Positions 1 through 6,566 of a stretch of 40,571 nt of DNA are shown in pieces. The stretch comes from Deltaproteobacteria bacterium RBG_16_54_11 (lineage in GTDB: Bacteria > Desulfobacterota > B13-G15 > RBG-16-54-18), in contig MGQS01000109.1 in NCBI GenBank assembly GCA_001797905.1, positions 821-41,391 on the forward strand. Reading direction: 5' to 3'. Made by a program: the position numbers and the translations under genes. Below the pieces are notes generated by a model that worked only from the letters and a program-made list of their open reading frames with translations, was not told the origin of the DNA and ran no database searches. Each line of letters starts with the position of its first letter. The first letter of the stretch is position 1.

Positions 1-905
1 GCGAGGAGATAGATGGTGAGCACCGTCTTGGTCTTGGATCCCAAGAGGTAATGGAGCCGATGGTGGAGGTGATCCTTCCCCGTGTATTCCATGAGCTCGC
101 GTACGCTGCCTGCTTCCTTCATGATTATCCTGCGCAGGTTGATGTAGGCCATGTCGTAGATGACCACGGCAAAGATCAACAGCGGGGCGGCGAGGGAGGG
201 CAGGAGCATGTCCTCCGACCACTCGGCCATGACGGCGAGGGAGGCGAGGATAAAGCCCAAAAAATTGCTCCCGGTATCACCCAAAAAGATGGTCGCCCCT
301 CTTGCTTCGCCGCGGAAGTTATAGGGGATAAAACCGATACAGGCGCCGAGGACGAAGAGGCAGATGGGCACGAGGGAGAACGACCCCATCTGGAGGAAGA
401 CGATGGAGAAGAGGCAGGAGAAGATGATGCAGAGACCAGCTGCCAGCCCATCCATCCCGTCGATGAAGTTGACGGCATTGGTGATCCCAACCAGCCAGAG
501 GACCGTGAGGGTATAATTGAGGGTGTAACCCCATGAGGTCTTGGGGAAGATGGTGGCGCTCACCCCGAAGGAGATGAGGATGCAGGCGGCCACGATCTGG
601 GAAACAAGCTTTGTCACGGCAGGCAGCTCATGTGAGTCATCCGCGACCTCCACCACGAAGATGAAGCTTGCGGCGATGAGGAGGCCCAGGATGGTCCCTG
701 CGGGTTTGGTGAACAGCAGCGCCGATAGAATGAAAGCGATGAAGATGGCCCAACCCCCTGTCTTGGGGGTCGGGACCGAGTGGACCCTGCGCTGCTCCGG
801 GATATCCATAAAGCCCCATTTTTTCCCGAGCCATCTCGCCAACGGGGTGAGAACGAGGGAGAGGAACAGGGGTACTATTATGGGCGGAAGGAATTCTCTA
901 AGCAT
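1..905 (-). CDS. WecA/MraY-type undecaprenyl-phosphate sugar-1-phosphate transferase (partial, 3' end outside window)
   Basis: An integral membrane transferase that would move a HexNAc-1-phosphate (or related sugar-1-phosphate) from a UDP-sugar onto undecaprenyl phosphate, the first step of a lipid-linked glycan. I translated the minus strand from the ATG at 905-903; the frame stays open for about 301 residues to the window edge. Visible family signatures are PTPKTGG near residue 40, the Asp-rich stretch NAVNFIDGMDGLAAG, the loop GDTGSNFLG, and the HxxHH-type motif DHLHHRL near the visible end, among many hydrophobic segments. Its start overlaps the stop of the upstream aminotransferase by 8 bases, so the two are translationally coupled. 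The exact sugar cannot be told. It could be the initiating enzyme for the polysaccharide locus on the other strand. Confidence 0.93.
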   Translation of the reverse strand, partial: MLREFLPPIIVPLFLSLVLTPLARWLGKKWGFMDIPEQRRVHSVPTPKTGGWAIFIAFILSALLFTKPAGTILGLLIAASFIFVVEVADDSHELPAVTKLVSQIVAACILISFGVSATIFPKTSWGYTLNYTLTVLWLVGITNAVNFIDGMDGLAAGLCIIFSCLFSIVFLQMGSFSLVPICLFVLGACIGFIPYNFRGEARGATIFLGDTGSNFLGFILASLAVMAEWSEDMLLPSLAAPLLIFAVVIYDMAYINLRRIIMKEAGSVRELMEYTGKDHLHHRLHYLLGSKTKTVLTIYLL

Positions 906-1950
906 TCGTATCCTCGACGGCCCTCCTGAGACAGAGGGCAATATTGCGCACCTCATCAGTTTTAATGCGCGGATAGATGGGAAGGGAGAGGGCTTCGGCA
1001 AAGGTCCGCTCGGTCGCCGCAAAGCCATCGAGGCCGAGGTAGCGATGGAGGGGGCGAAAGACTGGGCGTTGGGCCTCTATGCCCTCTCGATGCAATTCTC
1101 CTATGACCCGATCCAGTTTACCGTCCTCCATTCTTACTATATAACGGTAATATATCCCTCCTTGCCGCGGCACCAGCACTCCCTTAAGTTCCTTGAGGTG
1201 TTTGTCATACCATTGAGCCCGCGCCTCCCTTGCCTTGAGAAAGGAGGGTAGTTTTTCCAATTGTATACGCCCCATCCTTGCTTGAAGGTCTGTCATGCAA
1301 AAATTATACCTTACCTTATAATCCTCTTTTTTATCATACTGCCGCAGGTCTCGCACCCTTTCCAGGAGTTCTTCGTTCCGAGAGGCGACCATCCCCCCCT
1401 GGCCGGTGGTGATTACCTTGGTGGCATAAAAGGAGAAGATCGCTGCCTCACCCCAGGTCCCCGTCATTTTCCCGCGGGAGGTTGCGCCGAGTGATTGAGC
1501 GCAGTCCTCTATAATCGGAAGGCCGAGGGCAAGGAAGTCATCCATCGGATCTACAGGGTATCCAAACATGTGCGGGACGATGATGGCGGCGGTTCTCTTG
1601 GTGAGGGAATTGCGGGTTGCTGCCAGGGAGATGTTCATGGTCTCTTCATTGATGTCCACTATCCGGGGGGTTGCCCTACAATGGTGCACGGCGTTGAGCA
1701 GGGCGCTGCAGGTAAAGCTGGGGCAGATTACCTCATCCCCCTCCTTGACACCAGCGGCCAGCAAGCTCAGGTGCAAGGCAGCTGTTCCTGATGCAGTGGC
1801 AACTGCCCCGTTGAGGCCCAGATAAGAGGCCATGCCCTGCTCAAACTGCTCCACCTCCTCACCGGTGGCGATCCTCCCTGAGGCAAGGACCTCTTGGAGG
1901 CCCTTGGCCTCCTCTTCCCCCAGGGTCGGCATAGAATGGGGTATGCTCAT
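898..1950 (-). CDS. DegT/DnrJ/EryC1/StrS-family sugar aminotransferase
   Basis: A PLP-dependent aminotransferase of 350 residues. The family converts keto-sugar nucleotides into amino sugars. The N-terminal stretch SIPHSMPTLGEEE, the GTAALHLSL substrate region, the IEDCAQSLGA block that holds the PLP pyridine nitrogen, and the Schiff-base lysine in SFYATKVITTGQGGM are all present, so the enzyme looks intact. Its ATG overlaps the TGA of the LmbE-like gene in an ATGA arrangement, and its own stop overlaps the WecA-like gene, giving a tightly coupled operon. With a deacetylase upstream and a sugar-phosphate transferase downstream, a role in making an amino sugar for a lipid-linked glycan is likely. 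The substrate is not determinable. Confidence 0.93.
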   Translation of the reverse strand: MSIPHSMPTLGEEEAKGLQEVLASGRIATGEEVEQFEQGMASYLGLNGAVATASGTAALHLSLLAAGVKEGDEVICPSFTCSALLNAVHHCRATPRIVDINEETMNISLAATRNSLTKRTAAIIVPHMFGYPVDPMDDFLALGLPIIEDCAQSLGATSRGKMTGTWGEAAIFSFYATKVITTGQGGMVASRNEELLERVRDLRQYDKKEDYKVRYNFCMTDLQARMGRIQLEKLPSFLKAREARAQWYDKHLKELKGVLVPRQGGIYYRYIVRMEDGKLDRVIGELHREGIEAQRPVFRPLHRYLGLDGFAATERTFAEALSLPIYPRIKTDEVRNIALCLRRAVEDTNA

Positions 1951-2567
1951 GGCAAGAAGTAGCGCAGGGGGGCGAATCCTTCGGCCAAGGTTACCCTGGC
2001 CTGCGTTCCCCGGAAGCGGGCCGTCGCGATGGCGATGTCTACGATATTAGAGCCAGGAATATGGGTCTTATGAAATTGGGAGGCGTGGGCCTCCAGACAT
2101 TTGATCTTTTTCTCCAAGGTCTCATCGATGTCCGCGAAGATCAGGGGATTAAAACCGATGGACGTGGGGGTCTCGTAGAAGATGACCTTGGGCGTATACC
2201 TCGTAGCGGCGACGGCAGCGTTGGCAAGGCGGACATGATCCTGATGGGTGTCCTCGGGATAGTTCACCAAGACCAGCGAGGGGTTTACATCCCGCAGGAA
2301 TCCCTCCAGAAGGTCTATCAAGGGCTTGTCGAAGATGATGAGGGTATCTTTATACCCCCCCCAGAGGAGTTCTTTCGCCCCCATTATCTCGGCGGATATC
2401 TCCTGTTCCTTCTGTCTTACCTGAGGGTCTCCACCCATACCCCCATCTGCCACCACCAAGAGGTGGACCTCATTCCCTTTTTTGCTGTATTTCGCAAGAG
2501 TGCCGGCGCACCCAAACTCAATATCGTCAGGGTGGGCGCCGATGGCTAGTAATCTCATGCCTTGCAT
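1947..2567 (-). CDS. PIG-L/LmbE-family N-deacetylase
   Basis: A zinc-dependent deacetylase-type protein of 206 residues. Members remove N-acetyl groups from GlcNAc-containing lipids, sugars or thiol precursors. The zinc motif HPDDIE lies near residues 13-18 and the second metal motif HQDH sits in the block PEDTHQDHVRL. I chose the ATG at 2567 because GGAGGG lies six bases upstream of it. The ATG at 2558 is an alternative that would give an ATGA overlap with the upstream stop but has a poorer ribosome site. The gene overlaps the WbqC-like gene by 13 bases and the aminotransferase by 4. In this operon it probably deacetylates a sugar nucleotide or lipid-linked HexNAc; that is inference. Confidence 0.9.
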   Translation of the reverse strand: MQGMRLLAIGAHPDDIEFGCAGTLAKYSKKGNEVHLLVVADGGMGGDPQVRQKEQEISAEIMGAKELLWGGYKDTLIIFDKPLIDLLEGFLRDVNPSLVLVNYPEDTHQDHVRLANAAVAATRYTPKVIFYETPTSIGFNPLIFADIDETLEKKIKCLEAHASQFHKTHIPGSNIVDIAIATARFRGTQARVTLAEGFAPLRYFLP

Positions 2568-3247
2568 AGCTTACCCTCCAAGATGTTCAGGGAATCCCGG
2601 CCGCAGTTAAAGAGGAGATCGAGGAGCGATAGATTGGGTATAAAGTCCCCATATAACTGCGGATAGACGGGGTGTTTGAACGCCTGGAATATCACGGTGA
2701 TCCCCTTTTTGTTAAAGGGTTCGAGATCAAGGTACGCCCTCCCGCCTGCCCCCGAGAGATAGGTATCGGCACCCAAGGATTCACAGATGGCTGCAAGCCT
2801 CTCAGACGGCTCCTCCGGGAGATGGCCCAACGCGGAGGCGACCACTGTCTCCTTGTGCGCCCCTAATATCCTCAGGAGCATGAGGACGCTCTCTCTATTT
2901 ACCCCGGAGATGAATTCCGAATCTGCGGCATAGAATCGTTCCATCTCGGGGAAGAGCGCATGGAAATAGGGGGCCTTCTGGTAGTTGATCGTCAAGGTCC
3001 TGACATGCTTCTTCCGCCAGTCGGCTCGGTTGTTGATTTTCACCCCATCGATGTGCTCGGGATATTTGTACAATACAGGCACGGTGAGCCAGGTCCATCC
3101 CTGGGCTGTCTTTATCTTGTTTCTGTTCTGGAACTCGTTTTTCTTGAACTGCACGTTATCGAGGAAGACGAAGGTTTCGCTCCTCACTATCTTATCGAAA
3201 TACCCCAACCACGGCATAAATTGGGGTTGATGTACAGCCACGATCAT
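2555..3247 (-). CDS. WbqC-like family protein
   Basis: A 230-residue member of the WbqC-like family, known from O-antigen and other surface-glycan clusters but without a firmly known reaction. The start MIVAVHQPQFMPWLGYF and the following LDNVQFKKNEFQNRNKIK block, with the conserved HQP and N-R-N-K residues, are typical. The reading frame is open further upstream to 3364, but family members begin at this HQP stretch and the longer version would run antisense through the vanZ gene, so I place the start at 3247. It is the first gene of the minus-strand operon. Only 23 bases separate it from the divergent VanZ gene, so any promoter must overlap coding sequence. Confidence 0.85.
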   Translation of the reverse strand: MIVAVHQPQFMPWLGYFDKIVRSETFVFLDNVQFKKNEFQNRNKIKTAQGWTWLTVPVLYKYPEHIDGVKINNRADWRKKHVRTLTINYQKAPYFHALFPEMERFYAADSEFISGVNRESVLMLLRILGAHKETVVASALGHLPEEPSERLAAICESLGADTYLSGAGGRAYLDLEPFNKKGITVIFQAFKHPVYPQLYGDFIPNLSLLDLLFNCGRDSLNILEGKLCKA

Positions 3248-3270
3248 GCTAAGAAAATTAGCAGAAAAGG

Positions 3271-3630
3271 ATGAAGATATCAAGGACGCTTTATATTCTA
3301 TTTTTTGGATGGATAGTCCTTGTGGCCATCGGTTCCTTCCTTCCCCCCACCTCCTTCCCCTCATGGCTAGATTCGGGGGGGAATAGGGATAAGGTCGCCC
3401 ACTTTGCCGCCTATTTTTTTACCTCACTCTTGTTCTATGTCGCTTTTCGCACCCGTTTCAAGAGGACCGATATCTATGCAATGCTCTTTGCCGCCGGCTA
3501 TGGGGCGCTCATAGAGTTGGCGCAATTGTTGGTGCCGGGCAGGGTCTGTTCTTTCGGTGACTTAGCGGCCAATCTTTCAGGGGTGCTCTTTTTCTTCGTT
3601 CTGTATAGAATATTGTGGGGTAAAATATGA
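3271..3630 (+). CDS. VanZ family membrane protein
   Basis: A small membrane protein of 119 residues with about four hydrophobic segments. The signature is GNRDKVAHFAAYF after the first membrane segment, then ALIELAQLLVPGRVCSFGDLAANLSG before the last one, matching the VanZ pattern (DKxxHFxxYF, E-xxQ, RxxxxxDxxxNxxG). The biochemical role of VanZ proteins outside teicoplanin resistance is unknown. Members often occur in exopolysaccharide loci of the PEP-CTERM/XrtA type, which matches the context here. The Shine-Dalgarno-like AAAAGG directly abuts the ATG, so translation initiation may be weak. A 380-base non-coding stretch follows. Confidence 0.85.
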   Translation: MKISRTLYILFFGWIVLVAIGSFLPPTSFPSWLDSGGNRDKVAHFAAYFFTSLLFYVAFRTRFKRTDIYAMLFAAGYGALIELAQLLVPGRVCSFGDLAANLSGVLFFFVLYRILWGKI

Positions 3631-3702
3631 TTCATTGTCTCATATCTTGGTAGCTGATCTCCATAAACCTATTATAATTAATGGTGACAGTTTTGATGCA
3701 AC

Positions 3703-3727
3703 AAAGTGACAATTAGCGTCACTTTTT
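3703..3727. promoter_or_regulatory. Perfect dyad AAAGTGAC-N7-GTCACTTT: activator site or vanZ terminator
   Basis: Arms 3703-3710 and 3718-3725 match perfectly around a 7-base centre, followed by two more T residues. As RNA it would be a hairpin with a short U tract, a modest terminator for vanZ. As DNA it is a 23-base dyad about 180 bases upstream of the sigma-54 -12 element, a usual distance for an enhancer-binding protein site. The sequence alone does not decide between these. Confidence 0.5.
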
Positions 3728-3811
3728 ATCTCACCCTCGAAGATCTCACACTTTTATCAACCCAGAGTTTCTTGCAAGCAAAGGGTTAGGCCCTCTACCC
3801 CCCTATTTTCG

Positions 3812-3840
3812 TCTTTTTTACAAAAAGACTGAGTCTTTTA
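3812..3840. repeat. Two overlapping, mutually exclusive inverted repeats
   Basis: GTCTTTTT at 3812-3819 pairs with AAAAAGAC at 3823-3830. The same AAAAGAC (3824-3830) also pairs with GTCTTTT at 3834-3840. The middle arm can therefore form only one hairpin at a time. It lies about 40 bases upstream of the sigma-54 promoter. It may be a terminator-like end for readthrough from vanZ on either strand, or a protein-binding site. Confidence 0.55.
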
Positions 3841-3880
3841 TATATCATTATGCCTGGATGGGGTGATAAAAGCACATTGT

Positions 3881-3896
3881 TGGCAAATAAATTGCA
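3881..3896 (+). promoter_or_regulatory. Sigma-54 (RpoN) -24/-12 promoter
   Basis: TGGCA at 3881-3885 and TTGCA at 3892-3896 give the invariant GG and GC exactly 12 bases apart, as the TGGCAC-N5-TTGCA consensus requires. The predicted transcription start is near 3907, about 100 bases ahead of the ATPase/HD-GYP gene at 4011. PEP-CTERM-type exopolysaccharide loci are commonly driven by sigma-54 with the PrsK/PrsR pair; no such regulator is in the window. Confidence 0.78.
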
Positions 3897-4010
3897 CAAT
3901 AATACTATAGAAAGAACCCTCTAGGGGTATGCAGGTTGGCAGAGATAAAATGAGATTGAATTTTATATTATGTTATGTCATCATAAATAGATGAGAGAGG
4001 TAGTTAGTCG

Positions 4011-5750
4011 ATGTTGGAATATGAGAAATACTGGCACTTTATAGACCTCCCGTTCAAGGTCTTTCCTTCCGGGGATACCTACTTCCCCTCGGCGACCCAT
4101 GAGGAAGCCAGGGCGAGGATATTTCAGGCCATACGGACCCGCAAGAGGATCATCCTGATTACGGGCAAGCCGGGCTCAGGGAAGACCACCCTCTGGAAGA
4201 AGATCAAGGGGGATCTGGAGCAACATCATATCCCCTTTGCCATGGGTGTTGCGGAAAACCCCATGGGCAATTTCTCCGAGATCATGAGGGAGATGGGTGA
4301 GAGCATGGGTCTTCCCACCTCCCGTGATAACGGAGAGCTCTTAGGGGCCCTCAGGGACAAGCTCAGGGATAACGTCAAGAGAGGGACAACAAATATATGG
4401 CTGATAGATGAATGCCAGGTGATAAAGGATACGGATATCTGGGAAAGACTCAGGTTGTTGACCAACTGGTCATTGAACGGCTCTCCGGCTCTGACCCTGT
4501 TCCTCCTGGGCCAGCCGGAGGTCATCCCCATCCTCCGTGAAAAGGAGGGCTTCTCCCAGAGGATAGGGGCCTACTATATCCTCGGCGCTCTCAGCTTGCA
4601 GGAGACTGGGGCGTATATCGAGTACCATCTCAAAAAGGTGAACTCTGCAAATTTAAGCATCTTCACCGAAGATTCGGTGCATAGGATATATCAATTGTCA
4701 GGGGGACTCCCGCGCAACATAAACCATATTTGCGACGCTGCCCTTCTGCTCGGTGCGATTCAAGGGAAGGAGTTTGTCGACGCGAGGATGGTGGAATCGG
4801 TTGCTGCGGAACGGGCGTCCATCAGTGGGGAGCAAGAGGTCGTATGGACGCCGATGCGGGAGGGCCTTATGGCAACCGATGCAACGGTAGATGAGCATAA
4901 TAATATATATGAGGAATTAGTTAAGACATTTGACAAATTCTATTACATTAAAAAGGGGGAGAGCCCCATAGATCTGGTGGAGAAGGAGCTCGAGCCGATT
5001 GTCCCTCAATTTATAAGGGCCGTGAAGACGGACAGGGGGCTCATGAAAAAGGCCTTATACGGTGAAGAGCCAGATGTCTATCTCTTGCAACACTGCGTGA
5101 ATGTGGCGGTTCAGGGTGCGAAGATAGGCATGGGAATGGGTTACAGCGAGGATGAATTGAAGCGATTGTCCCTGGCAGCCCTGATTCACGATATAGGGAT
5201 GGGGGATGTTCCTGAGCAGATATGGACCAAGAAGGGATCGCTCTCACCCTCCGAGATCGATGAGATGCGCAGGCACCCTGTGTATGGCTACGAGCGCCTC
5301 AAACCATTGGATGAGATCGCTACCATAGTGCTGCAGGAACATGAAAGGATGGACAGTTCAGGCTATCCTAATGGCGCGTTATGCGAAGATATTCATGAGT
5401 TCTCCTACATCATCGGGATCGCAGATATATATGACAGTCTCCTCCATACCCGTCCCTATCGGGATAAACGGTACTCCTCCTTTGAGGCGATCAAGGAGAT
5501 CGTGACGATGGAGAAGCGGCGATTCCCTGCCAGCGTGCTCAAGTCTTTGGTCGCTTACTTCCTTTTTCCGGTGGGGAGCCAGGTGGAGTTGAACAGCCGG
5601 GAGAAGGCCGAGGTGGTTGAGGAAAACAGGGCCAATCCGATGCGCCCGATAGTGAAGATCACCCACGATCAAGACAATCGGGAATATAAGAAATCCAGGA
5701 TTATAGACCTGGACAGGGATCAAAAATTCTTCATCGCGAGGAGTTTCTGA
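4011..5750 (+). CDS. ExeA-like AAA ATPase fused to an HD-GYP domain
   Basis: A 579-residue two-domain protein. Residues about 1-270 resemble the ExeA/PEP-CTERM-locus secretion ATPase family: the YWHFIDLPFKVFP start, Walker A GKPGSGKTT (52-60) and Walker B WLIDECQ (130-136). Residues about 340-530 form an HD-GYP domain, the c-di-GMP phosphodiesterase fold: H361, HDIG (393-396), H422, EHERMDSSGYP (443-453) and ADIYD (471-475). Two key positions deviate: the lysine of HDxGK is Met397, and the first histidine of the usual HHE pair is Glu443, so activity may be altered or lost and c-di-GMP binding retained. ExeA proteins normally end in a peptidoglycan-binding region, which this one lacks. First gene after the sigma-54 promoter; its TGA overlaps the next ATG by one base. 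Confidence 0.88.
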   Translation: MLEYEKYWHFIDLPFKVFPSGDTYFPSATHEEARARIFQAIRTRKRIILITGKPGSGKTTLWKKIKGDLEQHHIPFAMGVAENPMGNFSEIMREMGESMGLPTSRDNGELLGALRDKLRDNVKRGTTNIWLIDECQVIKDTDIWERLRLLTNWSLNGSPALTLFLLGQPEVIPILREKEGFSQRIGAYYILGALSLQETGAYIEYHLKKVNSANLSIFTEDSVHRIYQLSGGLPRNINHICDAALLLGAIQGKEFVDARMVESVAAERASISGEQEVVWTPMREGLMATDATVDEHNNIYEELVKTFDKFYYIKKGESPIDLVEKELEPIVPQFIRAVKTDRGLMKKALYGEEPDVYLLQHCVNVAVQGAKIGMGMGYSEDELKRLSLAALIHDIGMGDVPEQIWTKKGSLSPSEIDEMRRHPVYGYERLKPLDEIATIVLQEHERMDSSGYPNGALCEDIHEFSYIIGIADIYDSLLHTRPYRDKRYSSFEAIKEIVTMEKRRFPASVLKSLVAYFLFPVGSQVELNSREKAEVVEENRANPMRPIVKITHDQDNREYKKSRIIDLDRDQKFFIARSF

Positions 5751-6559
5751 TGACAAGGATAAAAATCGGAGGGATTATATTTTTGTTGTCTTTTCTTTTC
5801 CTCGTTCCTCTCGTCCTTGCTGAAGAACTCTCTCCTAAGGCGGAAGAGCCGGCAGTTAAGGCGGAAGAGCCGGCAGTTAAGGTGGAAGAGCCGGCAGTTA
5901 AGGTGGAAGAGCCGGCTGTTAAGGCGGAAGAACCTGCTGCCAAGATAGCTGCTATAAAAGATGCCCGCGCCGTCTACACCGTGGGGGTGGGGGATGTGCT
6001 GACAATACGGCTCAGGGAGGGTGTCAAGCTGAGTGAGTACGATGCAACGGTCATGTCTACCGGCACGATCGTCATCTCCTTCATAGAGGTGGAGGCAGCA
6101 GGCCATACTATTCCCGAGATCAGGGAACAGGCCCAGAGGGAACTCGGCAAATACATTCGTGATTTCAGCGTGGACCTCATTCCAAGAGAATGGCGAGAAA
6201 AGAAGATCTTTGTCCTGGGCGAGGTAGAAAAGCCGGGGGTGTACAATTTCGCCGCAGGGATGACTGCCATGCAGGTACTCGCCTTGGCAGGGGGATATAA
6301 GGACTCCGCCCTGTTGAAGGATATGAGGATTATCAGAGGAAATCTCGATAATCCCGAGCTCATCCGGGTCAATCTGAAAGCGACGGCCAAGGGTAGAGAT
6401 GCGAAGGATGTTCTGCTTGCCCAGAATGACGTCATCTTCGTGCCCCGGAGCGCCATCGGCGACTGGAACGCCTTTATCAAGCTCTATATCCGTCCGACCG
6501 TTGAGGTTCTTTCCCTCCCTCTCAGTGGAGCGGCCACCATCCAGAGTTTCGGAAAGTGA
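5750..6559 (+). CDS. Wza-like polysaccharide export protein (poly_export + SLBB)
   Basis: A 269-residue periplasmic/outer-membrane export protein. A signal peptide (residues about 1-24, ending LVLA) has no lipobox cysteine, unlike classical Wza. It is followed by a Lys/Glu/Pro repeat (residues 30-64), then the poly_export domain beginning YTVGVGDVLTIRL, and an SLBB-type domain with EKPGVYNFAAGMTAMQVLALAGG. The family forms the outer-membrane channel for capsule or exopolysaccharide. Its start overlaps the stop of the ATPase/HD-GYP gene as TGATG, and the Wzz-kinase gene follows 7 bases after it, so the three are one translational unit. The protein is shorter than full Wza (about 380 residues) but normal for EPS-type exporters. 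Confidence 0.92.
   Translation: MTRIKIGGIIFLLSFLFLVPLVLAEELSPKAEEPAVKAEEPAVKVEEPAVKVEEPAVKAEEPAAKIAAIKDARAVYTVGVGDVLTIRLREGVKLSEYDATVMSTGTIVISFIEVEAAGHTIPEIREQAQRELGKYIRDFSVDLIPREWREKKIFVLGEVEKPGVYNFAAGMTAMQVLALAGGYKDSALLKDMRIIRGNLDNPELIRVNLKATAKGRDAKDVLLAQNDVIFVPRSAIGDWNAFIKLYIRPTVEVLSLPLSGAATIQSFGK
5837..5941 (+). repeat. Five tandem 21-base units coding (K-A/V-EEPA-V/A)5
   Basis: Five in-frame 21-base copies, the first two identical and the later ones differing at a few bases (GCG/GTG, GCA/GCT, CCG/CCT). They encode the heptapeptide KAEEPAV and variants just after the signal peptide of the export protein. Such a run can gain or lose units by slippage without breaking the frame. It is probably a flexible periplasmic linker. 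Confidence 0.95.
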
Positions 6560-6566
6560 GTGTGAG

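Larger units (their letters stand above)
3631..4010. other. 380-base control region between vanZ and the polysaccharide operon
   Basis: No convincing gene. It holds a perfect 8-base dyad at 3703-3725, two overlapping inverted repeats at 3812-3840, a sigma-54 promoter at 3881-3896 and a leader of about 100 bases to the ATPase start at 4011. GTGACA occurs at 3684 and 3706, 22 bases apart, next to the inverted GTCAC at 3718, an arrangement that could bind a dimeric activator on one helix face. Confidence 0.7.

Noticed and set aside
541..1251. Open frame of 236 codons on the plus strand
   Set aside because: It lies antisense to the WecA-like and aminotransferase genes, both of which have clear family motifs, and it has no motif of its own.
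3248..3364. Longer N-terminus for the WbqC-like protein
   Set aside because: It would overlap the divergent vanZ gene, and the family starts at MIVAVHQP.
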